Shown one piece after another: positions 34,666 to 43,109 of a stretch of 64,000 nt of DNA. The stretch is from contig CAWFOR010000012.1 in NCBI GenBank assembly GCA_963817485.1, positions 62,001-126,000 of the forward strand. The letters are read 5' to 3'. Every line of letters begins with the position of its first letter. The first letter of the stretch is position 1. Below the pieces are notes generated by a model. It worked only from the letters and a program-made list of their open reading frames with translations, was not told where the DNA came from and made no database searches. The stretch is from Hyphomicrobium_A sp963817485. Lineage in GTDB: Bacteria; Pseudomonadota; Alphaproteobacteria; Rhizobiales; Hyphomicrobiaceae. A program made the translations under genes and the position numbers.

Positions 34666-35541
34666 ATGTCGGCAAAGCACCCCATCATCTCCGTCACGGG
34701 CTCGTCGGGCGCAGGCACAACGTCGGTCAAGCAGACCTTCGAGACGATCTTCCGCCGCGAGCACATCACGGCCGCCTTCATCGAAGGCGACGCCTTCCAT
34801 CGCTACGACCGCGCCGAGATGGAGCGGGCGATGGCGGAGGCGAAGAAGCGCGGCAACAGCCATTTCAGCCACTTCGGGCTCGAAGCCAATCTGCTCGAGG
34901 AGCTCGAGGACGTGTTCGCCAACTACGGCGAGAACGGCACGGGGCGCACGCGTCACTACGTACACGACGAGCGCGAGGCGGAGCTGCACGGCGCGCCGGT
35001 CGGCACCTTCACGCCCTGGGCGGATTTTCCGCGCAACACGGACCTCTTGTTCTACGAGGGCCTGCACGGGGCCTCGGTGACGGCGAAGGTCAACGTGGCG
35101 CAGCATGCCGACCTCAAGATCGGCGTCGTTCCCGTGATCAACCTCGAGTGGATCCAGAAGCTCACGCGGGACAAGTCGACACGCGGCTACTCGCAGGAAG
35201 TAGCGATCGACGCGATCCTGACGCGCATGCCCGACTACGTGAAATACATCTGTCCGCAGTTCACCGAGACCGACATCAACTTCCAGCGCATCCCGACGGT
35301 CGACACCTCGAACCCGTTCGTCGCCCGCTGGATCCCGACGCCGGACGAGTCGATGGTGGTGATCCGCTTCCGCGACCCGCGCGGCATCGACTTCCCCTAC
35401 CTGCTGTCGATGATCCAGATGAGCTTCATGTCGCGCGCCAACTCGATCGTCATCCCCGGCGGCATGCTCGACCTAGCCATGCAACTCATCCTGACGCCGC
35501 TCATCTTGACGCTTGTGGAGCGGCGGCGTAGGGCCTCTTGA
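34666..35541 (+). CDS. prkB: Phosphoribulokinase
   Basis: A 291-residue class I proteobacterial phosphoribulokinase. It phosphorylates ribulose-5-phosphate to ribulose-1,5-bisphosphate, the substrate of RuBisCO. The P-loop SVTGSSGAGTTSVKQTF, the EGDAFHRYDR segment with the catalytic Asp region, and the FYEGLHGASVTAKVNVAQHA segment are visible. It lies between fbp and rpe on the same strand. The enzyme has no other common metabolic role, so Calvin-cycle capacity is implied, but RuBisCO genes are not in the window. Confidence 0.96.
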   Translation: MSAKHPIISVTGSSGAGTTSVKQTFETIFRREHITAAFIEGDAFHRYDRAEMERAMAEAKKRGNSHFSHFGLEANLLEELEDVFANYGENGTGRTRHYVHDEREAELHGAPVGTFTPWADFPRNTDLLFYEGLHGASVTAKVNVAQHADLKIGVVPVINLEWIQKLTRDKSTRGYSQEVAIDAILTRMPDYVKYICPQFTETDINFQRIPTVDTSNPFVARWIPTPDESMVVIRFRDPRGIDFPYLLSMIQMSFMSRANSIVIPGGMLDLAMQLILTPLILTLVERRRRAS

Positions 35542-35644
35542 GCGACGCGGCCGGCTTTCTGTTACGCTTTCTAAAAGCTGCGGCGCTAGGACGGCGTTCG
35601 GTGCGTACGCTGCGCCAGCCGGCAATCGATGGGAGCCTTAGCAA

Positions 35645-36334
35645 ATGGCCCGCCCGATCATCATCGCTCCGTCAATTCTTTCGGCCGATTTCGGCCGCCT
35701 GAACGAGGAGATCGCGGCCGTCGAGGCGGCAGGAGCCGACTGGATCCACCTCGACGTGATGGACGGTCATTTCGTGCCCAACATCACCTTCGGGCCGCCA
35801 GTGGTGAAGGCGATCCGCCGCGCCACCGCGAAGGTGTTCGACGTCCATCTCATGATCGAGCCGGCCGATCCCTACATCGAGGCGTTTGCGCAGGCCGGCG
35901 CCGACATTATCACCGTGCATGCGGAAGCGGGCGCGCATCTCGACCGCTCGCTGCAGGCGATCAAGGCGCTGGGCAAGAAGGCGGGCGTCTCGCTCAATCC
36001 CGGAACGCCCGAGGATGCTATCGCCTACGTGTTGCACCACCTCGATCTCATCCTCTTGATGACGGTCAACCCCGGCTTCGGCGGCCAGCGCTTCATCCCG
36101 GCCGTGGTGGACAAGATCCGCCGCGTGAAGGCGATGATCGGCAGCCGCCCAATCGATATCGAGGTCGACGGCGGCATCGGGCCCGACACCGCGGGGCTCG
36201 TCGCGGCGGCCGGGGCCAACGCGCTCGTTGCGGGATCGGCGGTCTTTACGGGCGGGACGCGCGAAGCTTACGCCGCCAACATCGCGGCGATCCGCTCGGC
36301 AGCCGAGTCCGCGCGCGGCAAGGCCGCGGCCTGA
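35645..36334 (+). CDS. rpe: Ribulose-phosphate 3-epimerase
   Basis: A 229-residue TIM-barrel enzyme that interconverts ribulose-5-phosphate and xylulose-5-phosphate. It shows IIIAPSILSADFGRLNEEIA, the metal-binding HLDVMDGHFVPNITFGP and the phosphate loop VNPGFGGQRFIP. Length is normal. It follows phosphoribulokinase by 103 bp on the same strand, so it probably belongs to the same transcription unit, although it is also needed for the pentose phosphate pathway. Confidence 0.97.
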   Translation: MARPIIIAPSILSADFGRLNEEIAAVEAAGADWIHLDVMDGHFVPNITFGPPVVKAIRRATAKVFDVHLMIEPADPYIEAFAQAGADIITVHAEAGAHLDRSLQAIKALGKKAGVSLNPGTPEDAIAYVLHHLDLILLMTVNPGFGGQRFIPAVVDKIRRVKAMIGSRPIDIEVDGGIGPDTAGLVAAAGANALVAGSAVFTGGTREAYAANIAAIRSAAESARGKAAA

Positions 36335-36363
36335 GTCACACCTGTCCAGTTTCCCATCTGTCC

Positions 36364-36452
36364 GGGTTCCCGCCTGCGCGGGAATGAAGGCTTATTTGGC
36401 ATACAAGCGGTCGCCACCCGTCAACGTCATCCCCACGAAGGTGGGGACCCAG
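36364..36452. repeat. Two REP-like palindromes
   Basis: Between the convergent rpe and ubiE genes lie TTCCCGC CTGC GCGGGAA (36367-36384) and CCCCAC GAAG GTGGGG (36431-36446), each set in the flanking wording common to intergenic palindromic repeats of proteobacteria (GTCATCCCC..GGGGACCCAG). They may end both transcripts. No other copies were found in the window apart from a weak partial match near 48085. Confidence 0.6.
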
Positions 36453-36475
36453 ACACGACAAAAGAGGAGAGACGC

Positions 36476-37260
36476 CTAGAGCTTCCAGCCCGAGTGAATG
36501 GCCGCGATGCCGCCTGTCAGGTTGCGGTAGCTGACGCGCTCAAAGCCGGCAGCGCGGATCATCTCGGCGAAGCGCCCCTGGCTCGGGAACTTGCGGATGC
36601 TCTCCACCAGGTAGCGGTAGGGCTCGGCGTCGCCGGCTGCGATGGCGCCAAGCCGCGGGATGACCTCGAAGGAGTGGAAGTCGTAGATGCGGTCGAGGAT
36701 CGGCACCTCGACGCGCGAGAACTCCAGGCACAGGAAACGCCCGCCGGTCTTCAGGACGCGGAACGCCTCGCTCAACGCCTTGTCGATGTGGGTCACGTTG
36801 CGGATGCCGAACGCGATCGTATAGGCGTCGAAGGCGCGGTCGGGGAAGGCGAGGGCTTCCGCGTTGCCTTGGGCGAACGTGATGCGATCGTCGAGCCCGG
36901 CTTCGCGCACCCGGCGCCGGCCCACCTCGATCATCTCCGGGCTGATGTCGCACAGCACGGCGGTGGCATTGGGTCCGCTCGCCCGCGCATAGCGGATCGC
37001 GACATCGCCGGTGCCGCCGGCAACGTCGAGCAGGCGGTAGGGCTTGTCGCCGCGCGGGGCGGGTTCAACGCGGCGATGAAATCGTCCTTCCACAGCCGAT
37101 GCAGGCCGCCGGACATCAGATCGTTCATCAGGTCGTAGCGCTCGGCGACGGTGGCAAACACGCGGTTGACGAGCGTTTGGCGCTCTTCTTCGGGCACGTT
37201 GCGGTAGCCGAAGCTGGTCTCTGCGGCGTTGGGCGGGACTTCTGTCATGGTTTCTGCCAT
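36476..37260 (-). pseudogene. ubiE: Ubiquinone/menaquinone C-methyltransferase, with frameshift
   Basis: The start at 37260 gives SFGYRNVPEEERQTLVNRVF and NDLMSGGLHRLWKDDFIAAL. Near 37060-37050 the sequence CCGCCCCGCGCGGCG breaks the frame. The true protein continues in another frame with GDKPYRLLDVAGGTGDVAIR (SAM motif I) and NAEALAFPDRAFDAYTIAFG, ending HSGWKL at 36476. Two extra bases or one missing base accounts for it. UbiE makes ubiquinone and is normally essential in a respiring alphaproteobacterium. An assembly or sequencing error is therefore likelier than real loss, and the gene should be treated as probably functional. It is divergent from mutM. Confidence 0.85.
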
Positions 37261-37340
37261 GGGGCCGACAATAGCGAAGCGGCGTAGGTCCCGCTATGCT
37301 CGCAGCGACCCATGAAAATCCCACATCGCGCCCGTTAAGC

Positions 37341-38225
37341 ATGCCCGAGCTGCCCGAAGTCGAGACCGTGCGGCGCGGGCTTCTGCCCGTGCTCGAGGGC
37401 AAGCGCATCGCCAAGCTCGACCAGAACCGCAAGGACCTGCGCTTTCCGCTGCCTGAGCACTTCGCCGAACGCCTGAAAGGACGCAAGATTGAAAATCTCG
37501 AAAGGCGCGCGAAGTACCTGCTGGCGCACCTTTCCGGAGGCGACGTCCTGCTCATGCACCTCGGCATGACCGGCCGTTTCACGGTGCACGTCCCGAAATC
37601 GGATCCTGCACGCGTGGGAAAGTACGTGCACGAGACGAGTGCCGATCTGAAGCACGACCACGTCGTGTTTCACATGGAGCAGGGCGCGACCGTCACATAC
37701 AACGATGCGCGCCGCTTTGGCTTCATGCTGTTGATCCCCGAGGCGGAGCTCCAAGAGCACCCGCTGATGCACGGCCTCGGCGTCGAGCCGCTGAGCGCGG
37801 ATTTGAGCCCGGAGTATCTCGCGCGGCGCGCGGCCGGCAAGAAAGTCGACCTCAAGGCGTTTCTGTCGGACCAGCGCATCGTTGCCGGTCTCGGCAACAT
37901 CTACGTGTGCGAGGCCCTGTTCCGCGCCGGCCTATCGCCCCTGCGCAAGGCCGCAACGATTGCTACCCGGAGCGGCCGCCCGACGGAGCGCGCCGAGAAG
38001 CTAGTGGCGGCCATCCGCGCCGTGCTCAAGGACGCGATCGCCGCCGGCGGCTCGTCCTTGCGCGACTACCGCCGCGCCGACGGCGCGCTCGGCGAATTCC
38101 AGCACACGTTCGCGGTCTATGGCCGCGAGGGCAAGCCATGCGGACCCGAGGGCCGCTGCGGCACTGTCAAGCGCATCGTGCAGTCGGGGCGCTCGACGTT
38201 CTACTGCCCCAAGTGTCAGCGCTGA
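37341..38225 (+). CDS. mutM: Formamidopyrimidine-DNA glycosylase
   Basis: A 294-residue base-excision repair enzyme that removes 8-oxoguanine and formamidopyrimidines, with AP-lyase activity. The N-terminus MPELPEVETVRRGL exposes catalytic Pro2 and Glu3, and the C-terminus carries the zinc finger with KPCGPEGRCGTVKRIV and FYCPKCQ, where the first cysteine pair is spaced by five residues. The start at 37341 is fixed by the need for proline at position 2. It is divergent from ubiE (80 bp) and convergent with a membrane-protein gene 7 bp away. Confidence 0.97.
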   Translation: MPELPEVETVRRGLLPVLEGKRIAKLDQNRKDLRFPLPEHFAERLKGRKIENLERRAKYLLAHLSGGDVLLMHLGMTGRFTVHVPKSDPARVGKYVHETSADLKHDHVVFHMEQGATVTYNDARRFGFMLLIPEAELQEHPLMHGLGVEPLSADLSPEYLARRAAGKKVDLKAFLSDQRIVAGLGNIYVCEALFRAGLSPLRKAATIATRSGRPTERAEKLVAAIRAVLKDAIAAGGSSLRDYRRADGALGEFQHTFAVYGREGKPCGPEGRCGTVKRIVQSGRSTFYCPKCQR

Positions 38226-38232
38226 GGCCGGC

Positions 38233-38853
38233 TCAAGCCGGTGCCGGTCGCCGCGTGAGCTTGCGGTAGGTCATGATCGAGATCCCCGACAGCACGGCGA
38301 GCATCACTGCGCCGCCGATGAAGATCTCGTTCGCGGCCCAGTCGCCGCGCGGCGTGTGGATCTTGCCCGAGAACAGGATCCAACAGATCACGATCAGCAC
38401 GGCGAGCCCCTGCGCGGCCGTCAGCCCCACGAGGACCTCGAGCGCGCGCGGGCTGCGGTAGCTCTCGCGGCCGGCGGTGAGCACATACGCATAGAGCAAG
38501 ATCGCGCCCGCGATCAGCAGCATGGCGGCGCCGTACTGCCACCAGTGCTGCCACTTCAGCGGCGTGAGCGAGTAGGTCGCCAGCATGGCGATGGCGCCCC
38601 AGGCATAGACGAGGCCGGTGAGCACGGCGTTGGTTTGTGCGCACGCGACCGTCGCCGGCCCTTCGGTCGCCGGGGGGCTCGAGCCCCAGAACGGCGCGTT
38701 GATGCGGAGCGCGACGACCAGCATCTGCAGGGCGAATAGCGCGACCGCGAGCGCCAGAGTCCAGCCCGAGCCGCGGCCGGCAGCGAGCACGGCAATCATG
38801 ATGCTCAACAAGAGCGCGAGCAGAATGACCGGCAGCATGGGTCTCAAGGGCAT
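38233..38853 (-). CDS. Integral membrane protein, paralogue 1
   Basis: About 206 residues with some six hydrophobic helices. No family is recognised. It resembles the next upstream gene product: both have a WWQY motif at the end of one helix (LKWQHWWQYGAAM here) and a DWAAN.IF-like segment starting the last helix (GDWAANEIFIGGAVML). The start at 38853 (MPLRPMLPVIL) has no clear ribosome site; a second Met is five codons on. The frame remains open far upstream, but only as Arg-rich shadow sequence. Confidence 0.7.
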   Translation of the reverse strand: MPLRPMLPVILLALLLSIMIAVLAAGRGSGWTLALAVALFALQMLVVALRINAPFWGSSPPATEGPATVACAQTNAVLTGLVYAWGAIAMLATYSLTPLKWQHWWQYGAAMLLIAGAILLYAYVLTAGRESYRSPRALEVLVGLTAAQGLAVLIVICWILFSGKIHTPRGDWAANEIFIGGAVMLAVLSGISIMTYRKLTRRPAPA

Positions 38854-38936
38854 CGTGGAGGCGGTCCTGAGCGTCCGTGGTTTCGGGGCTTGTTGGCCGG
38901 CACTTCGCGTGCCTCGTTGCGGTAACGCGCGGGCGC

Positions 38937-39524
38937 TTACGTTTTGCGCGAGGATGCGGTCGGCCGCAAGGCATCCGCGCTGATCGCCGCGAGCGATGCC
39001 GCGCCGAAGAAGAAGATCGCGCATGCGGCCCAGTCGGGCTTCTTGGGGTCGCGGGGCATCTTGGCGTCGGCGATGAGCCCGATCATGGCTATCACCATGC
39101 CCGCTAGCTGGCCGATCGTGAGGTAGCGGGCAAGGTTGAGCATCGTCGCATCGTCGCGGCCGGCAGACGCATCGCGCGACAGCGTCGCGGAAAAGAAGAG
39201 GCAGAGAAGCCCCACGATGCCGGCGCCGAGCACGTACTGCCACCACTCCCCCCACGTGGAAATGAACACGTAGGTGACGAGCAGGGTCGCCGCGGCCCAC
39301 AGCCATACGACGGCCATGGCGGTCGCCGTGGCGCTCGAGAGTGCCGCCGCGTTGGCGCCCGAAGCGGCGAGGCGGCGGCGCTGCACGACGGCCAGCAACG
39401 CAAAGCTCAGGCAGGCGGCGGCGGCGAGCGTCATCTGCAACCCCGGATCGTTGCTCCAGGCGCCGAAGGCGACGGCGGCGACGCTGACCACCAGCGCGTA
39501 GGCCCAGCCGAATGTGGAGGTCAT
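38937..39524 (-). CDS. Integral membrane protein, paralogue 2
   Basis: A 195-residue protein starting MTSTFGWAYALVVSVAAVAF, with about six hydrophobic helices. It shares layout with the downstream gene product, including TWGEWWQYVLGAGIVG and PDWAACAIFFFGAASLAAIS. The pair looks like a tandem duplication. GGGGAGC lies upstream of the ATG at 39524. No ligand-binding or catalytic residue pattern was recognised; the paired aromatic residues could face a cofactor or lipid, which is only a guess. Confidence 0.75.
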   Translation of the reverse strand: MTSTFGWAYALVVSVAAVAFGAWSNDPGLQMTLAAAACLSFALLAVVQRRRLAASGANAAALSSATATAMAVVWLWAAATLLVTYVFISTWGEWWQYVLGAGIVGLLCLFFSATLSRDASAGRDDATMLNLARYLTIGQLAGMVIAMIGLIADAKMPRDPKKPDWAACAIFFFGAASLAAISADALRPTASSRKT

Positions 39525-39793
39525 CGCAAGCTCCCCAGCTCCCCTTGTCGGCGCCTGTTTAGCAGATTTCGCGTCACGGGAAGGTGTTCTGTAAGGCCGG
39601 CCAATCCTTTACGCCGCAGCTTGCGCGTTGACCCTGGATTGGGGCCCGTCTATAGCATCGGCCGTTCTGCCGCTCGAAGCGCCAGCGTTTCGGCGGCAAG
39701 CGCATTCAAATTCAAGCTCCGCCGCCCTTGCTGGTGCGGCGGGCATCCACCCCAACCGATCCAACCCATCAAGTATCGAGGACGAGGCACAAC

Positions 39794-40060
39794 ATGGCCA
39801 ATACGAAGTCGGCGAAGAAGGCCGCGCGCCAGGCAGTTCGGCGCACCGAGATCAACAAGTCGCGCACGTCGCGCGCGCGCGGCGCCGTGCGCGAGGTCGA
39901 GCTTGCGATCAAGGCCGGAAACAAGGCTGCGGCGAAAGACGCGCTGAAGTCGGCGGAGCCGGTGCTTGCGAGCACGGCGCAGAAGGGTGTGATCGATAAA
40001 AAGGCAGCAAGCCGCAAGGTGTCGCGGCTGAGCGCGCGCGTAAAAGCGATGGCGGACTGA
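39794..40060 (+). CDS. rpsT: 30S ribosomal protein S20
   Basis: An 88-residue basic helical protein that binds 16S rRNA early in 30S assembly. It starts MANTKSAKKAARQAVRRTEI and has the typical SRTSRARGAVREVE and KKAASRKVSRLSARVKAMA helices. GAGGACGAGG precedes the ATG at 39794. Its place just upstream of dnaA is a conserved order in alphaproteobacteria. The 638 bp that follow, up to the rhodanese gene, hold DnaA-box-like sites and no gene. Confidence 0.97.
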   Translation: MANTKSAKKAARQAVRRTEINKSRTSRARGAVREVELAIKAGNKAAAKDALKSAEPVLASTAQKGVIDKKAASRKVSRLSARVKAMAD

Positions 40061-40290
40061 CCGTCACGCATTCGTCGCTCGAAAAAGCGGACGCGGTATG
40101 TTCGCCACATCGATCGACGCGAGGCGAGTTGCGCAGCGAGAGTCGTGAACGGCCGTAAGTCGCGGATTCACCGATTGCTCCCGCTGCGCTGAAGTCTCTC
40201 TCCGCCCCTTCGCCTCGCAGGCGGCGCATTCCGACCAAGAAGAAAAATGACGATTTGCTGACGCGACGGGGGACGAATTTTCAGCTCCGT

Positions 40291-40419
40291 TGATCCACAG
40301 GCGGTCGCGCGCAAATCCTCAACTTCTCCAGCCCGCTACCCACAGCCGTTGGAGCGAATTCACAGGTTCTCCACTGGAGGCATCAGCATCCCTCCGCGCG
40401 CTGTGGATAGCGCTGTGGG
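40291..40419. promoter_or_regulatory. Cluster of DnaA-box-like sites between rpsT and dnaA
   Basis: Within 130 bp there are TGATCCACA (40291-40299), CTACCCACA (40336-40344), GAATTCACA (40356-40364) and TGTGGATAG (40402-40410, the reverse of CTATCCACA), plus a partial TGTGGGC near 40414. The consensus is TTATCCACA and the best sites have one mismatch. This could be an autoregulatory region for dnaA or an origin. The surrounding gap 40061-40698 is otherwise gene-free, with an AT-richer stretch around 40530-40660. Confidence 0.5.
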
Positions 40420-40591
40420 CTGTCGGTGCACTTGATTAGGGGAAAGTTAAGAGCTACGGTCGAGATGGTCGCCTCGCCCCGACGGGCCCAGCCATGTGTA
40501 TGCCAGTCCCGGCGAACGACGACACCAGGTTTACTTTAGTATCTCGTCCCTGGTTCCAGCGTCATATCTGAGTGTAACTGCGTATCTTTCT

Positions 40592-40603
40592 GGACAATTG
40601 TCC
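40592..40603. promoter_or_regulatory. Perfect 12-bp palindrome upstream of the rhodanese gene
   Basis: GGACAATTGTCC is an exact palindrome in the AT-richer segment 96 bp before the rhodanese start. It is a candidate operator for a dimeric regulator. The regulator is unknown, and a chance occurrence cannot be excluded. Confidence 0.35.
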
Positions 40604-40698
40604 GGGGAGTTGAGGCGTTGTTCTATAGAACCTTGCCATTTTCTGTAAGACGGATCGCGTGAGCGCAGTCGCGCTGGTCTGGACGAGTGGAGGACGAA

Positions 40699-41142
40699 GT
40701 GCAGTCGAGCGAAGCTGTCCACATCGAGGACGTGCCTGTGGACGAGGCTTGGGCACGCCTCGAGAAGGATCCTGGCTCCGTACTGATCGACGTACGCACG
40801 CGCGCCGAGTGGACCTTCGTTGGCCTTCCCGATCTAGGCAAGATCGGAAAGCGGGTTCTCACGGTCGAGTGGCAGACGTCTCCGGACAGCAAAATAGATG
40901 CGGGCTTTCCGGAGCGACTGACGGCGGTGCTCGATGCGGCGGGCGCCACCAAAGACTCAGAGTTGCTTTTCATCTGTCGGTCGGGTGCTCGAAGCCGCAT
41001 GGCAGCGGAAGCCATGGCGGGCGCCGGGTATCGGCAGTGCAGGAATGTTGCGGATGGCTTCGAGGGGCCTCTCGATGCCAACCGTCATCGAGGGCAGGTA
41101 GCCGGTTGGAAAGCTGCCGGCTTGTCTTGGGTGCAAGGTTAA
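40699..41142 (+). CDS. Rhodanese-like domain protein
   Basis: About 147 residues, one rhodanese domain. The active-site loop CRSGARSRMAAEAM carries the catalytic cysteine, and the VLIDVRTRAEWTFVGLPDL and FEGPLDANRHRG segments are typical of single-domain rhodaneses that carry sulfane sulfur. The GTG at 40699 is chosen because GGAGG lies 5 bp before it; the GTG at 40687 is an alternative. It sits between rpsT and dnaA on the same strand, separated from dnaA by about 120 bp. Its partner protein is unknown. Confidence 0.9.
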   Translation: MQSSEAVHIEDVPVDEAWARLEKDPGSVLIDVRTRAEWTFVGLPDLGKIGKRVLTVEWQTSPDSKIDAGFPERLTAVLDAAGATKDSELLFICRSGARSRMAAEAMAGAGYRQCRNVADGFEGPLDANRHRGQVAGWKAAGLSWVQG

Positions 41143-41263
41143 AGCGCCCGTTTCGGAAGACTGAGACAGAGACCGGTTACGCAGCCGCGGCGGCGGAGGG
41201 CGACAATTGGAATTTGCTCAGAAGACTTTGAGGAGCAAGTCGACAAGTTTTGCGGGGGTTTCA

Positions 41264-42787
41264 ATGCAAACGATCGAAAAAGCGGAGCGCACAGTCGTGG
41301 CCGGCGTGCGCACCGGTGCGGGACCACAAGGGCCAACGGACGACACCACCAACGAGCCTCGCGGCGAGAAGACACGTGCCATGCTGCGGGCGAGACTGGG
41401 CGACGACATCTTCACGAGCTGGTTCCATACGCTCGAATTCGAGGCCTTCGATGCCAAGACCGTGAAGGTCTCGGTGCCGGTGAAGTTCCTCAAGACCTGG
41501 ATCCAGTCGCACTACTCCGACGATCTCCTGTCCTGCTGCCGCGCCGAGTTCAAAGGCGCGGAGAAGGTCGAGGTAACCCTGCGGCAGCCTCATGCGCGTG
41601 CGGTCGTGCGTGCGGACGGTCAGCCCGCTGGTCCGGCGGCCGACACTGGCGTCAACGGCGTGCGCAACGCCGATGCTGCCAGAGGCACCGGGATTCTCGC
41701 GGCCGCGCAGGCGGTCGGGCGCACCAGCGTCGGTGGCTTCGAGGGGTCGCCGCTCGATCCGCGCTACACTTTCGAGAGCTTCGTCGTCGGCGCCTCGAAC
41801 CGCATGGCGCATGCGGGCGCCGTGCAGGTCGCCGATACGGTAATGAGCGATGGGCGTGGCTATAACCCGCTCTACATCCACTCCTCCGTCGGCCTCGGCA
41901 AGACGCATCTCCTGCACGCCATCGCGTGGGAGGTGAAGCGGCGGACGCCCAACGCGCAGGTGCTCTATCTGACGGCGGAGCGCTTCCGTTATCAGTTCGT
42001 GGAAGCGCTGCGCAGCCAGGACCCGCTCGCGTTCAAGGAGAAGTTCCGCTTAATCAACATTCTCCTGATCGACGATCTCGAGTTCATGCACGGCGAGCGC
42101 ACGGAGCAGGAGTTCGACCACATCATCAACTCGCTGCTCGACGGCGGGCGCCAGGTGGTCGTTGCGTCCGCGCGCGCACCCAACCACGTGGAGCGGCTCA
42201 ACGAGCGCATGCGCTCGCGGCTGCAGCGGGGGCTCGTCACCGAGATCGGCGGCCTCGACCACGAGCTACGGCTGAAGGTGCTCGAGAAGCGGCTCGCGGA
42301 GAAGCGGGCACTCGATCCCTCGTTCACGCTGGGGCGCGAGATCCTCGATCTGCTGGCGGAGCGGCTCGTCGAGAGCGGGCGCGAGCTCGAGGGCGCGGTG
42401 ACGCGTCTTTACGCGACGTGGCAGTACATGCGCACCGCGATCACGCTCGACATCGCCGAGACCGTGATCCGCGATCTGGTGCAGGGGCTTGAGCCCCGCC
42501 GCATCAAGATCGAGGACATCCTGCGCATCATCTCGCGGCACTTCGGCGTATCGAAGGGCGACCTGCTCTCGCAGCGCCGCCACCGCTCCGTCGTCTGGCC
42601 TCGGCAGGTGGGGATGTATCTCGCCAAGCAGCTCACGGCCCGCTCCCTCCCGGAGATCGGGCGCCGGTTCGGCAATCGCGACCACACGACGGTGCTGCAC
42701 GCGATTCGCAAGATCGAAGGCCAGCTTGCCGACAATCCCCGGCTCAAGGACGAGCTCGAGGAGCTGAAAAAACTGTTGAGCCACTAG
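41264..42787 (+). CDS. dnaA: Chromosomal replication initiator DnaA
   Basis: A 507-residue AAA+ initiator. Domain I begins around EKTRAMLRARLGDDIFTSWF, then comes a variable linker. The ATPase core has Walker A SVGLGKTHLLHAIAWE and Walker B NILLIDDLEFMHGE. The C-terminal DNA-binding domain ends with the signature RDHTTVLHAIRKIEGQL. The ATG at 41264 follows GCGGGGGTTTCA. A TTG at 41207 with GGAGGG six bases before it is a credible longer start adding 19 residues. It binds DnaA boxes like those found upstream of it. Confidence 0.96.
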   Translation: MQTIEKAERTVVAGVRTGAGPQGPTDDTTNEPRGEKTRAMLRARLGDDIFTSWFHTLEFEAFDAKTVKVSVPVKFLKTWIQSHYSDDLLSCCRAEFKGAEKVEVTLRQPHARAVVRADGQPAGPAADTGVNGVRNADAARGTGILAAAQAVGRTSVGGFEGSPLDPRYTFESFVVGASNRMAHAGAVQVADTVMSDGRGYNPLYIHSSVGLGKTHLLHAIAWEVKRRTPNAQVLYLTAERFRYQFVEALRSQDPLAFKEKFRLINILLIDDLEFMHGERTEQEFDHIINSLLDGGRQVVVASARAPNHVERLNERMRSRLQRGLVTEIGGLDHELRLKVLEKRLAEKRALDPSFTLGREILDLLAERLVESGRELEGAVTRLYATWQYMRTAITLDIAETVIRDLVQGLEPRRIKIEDILRIISRHFGVSKGDLLSQRRHRSVVWPRQVGMYLAKQLTARSLPEIGRRFGNRDHTTVLHAIRKIEGQLADNPRLKDELEELKKLLSH

Positions 42788-43109
42788 CGGCTCGACCAAG
42801 GTTGGGCCTGCCGTGCAGGGCGTGTACGGTGGGGTCAAAGCGGGGAGGGGCGGCGTCGTATGACGCCGCTCCTTACGCCGCTTGTGGCGCCGTTCCTGAC
42901 ACTTGGCCCCAGGGTTTTGCTCAGCTTTTCAAGCCGTGCTTGAAAAAGGCTCCGGCATCGGGTCAAGTTGCGCGGGGCGCGCGAATCTCTTCAAACGACG
43001 CCAATTCCCGGACCCAGCCCGCGCTTCCGCCGTCCACCCAGGACAGGTGGCCTCACTCCGTCAGCAGCGAGGCAGGCTTGGCCCTCAAGAATGCGCCGAG
43101 GAAACAGCC
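42788..43109 (+). promoter_or_regulatory. dnaA-dnaN intergenic region with two hairpins
   Basis: This 322-bp gap has no gene. It holds GCGGCGTC GTAT GACGCCGC (42850-42869) and the perfect 9-bp stem TTTTCAAGC CGT GCTTGAAAA (42926-42946). The first is a likely transcription end for dnaA, followed by a pyrimidine-rich stretch. The second may end transcription or act near a dnaN promoter. No clear -35/-10 pair was found. Confidence 0.45.
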
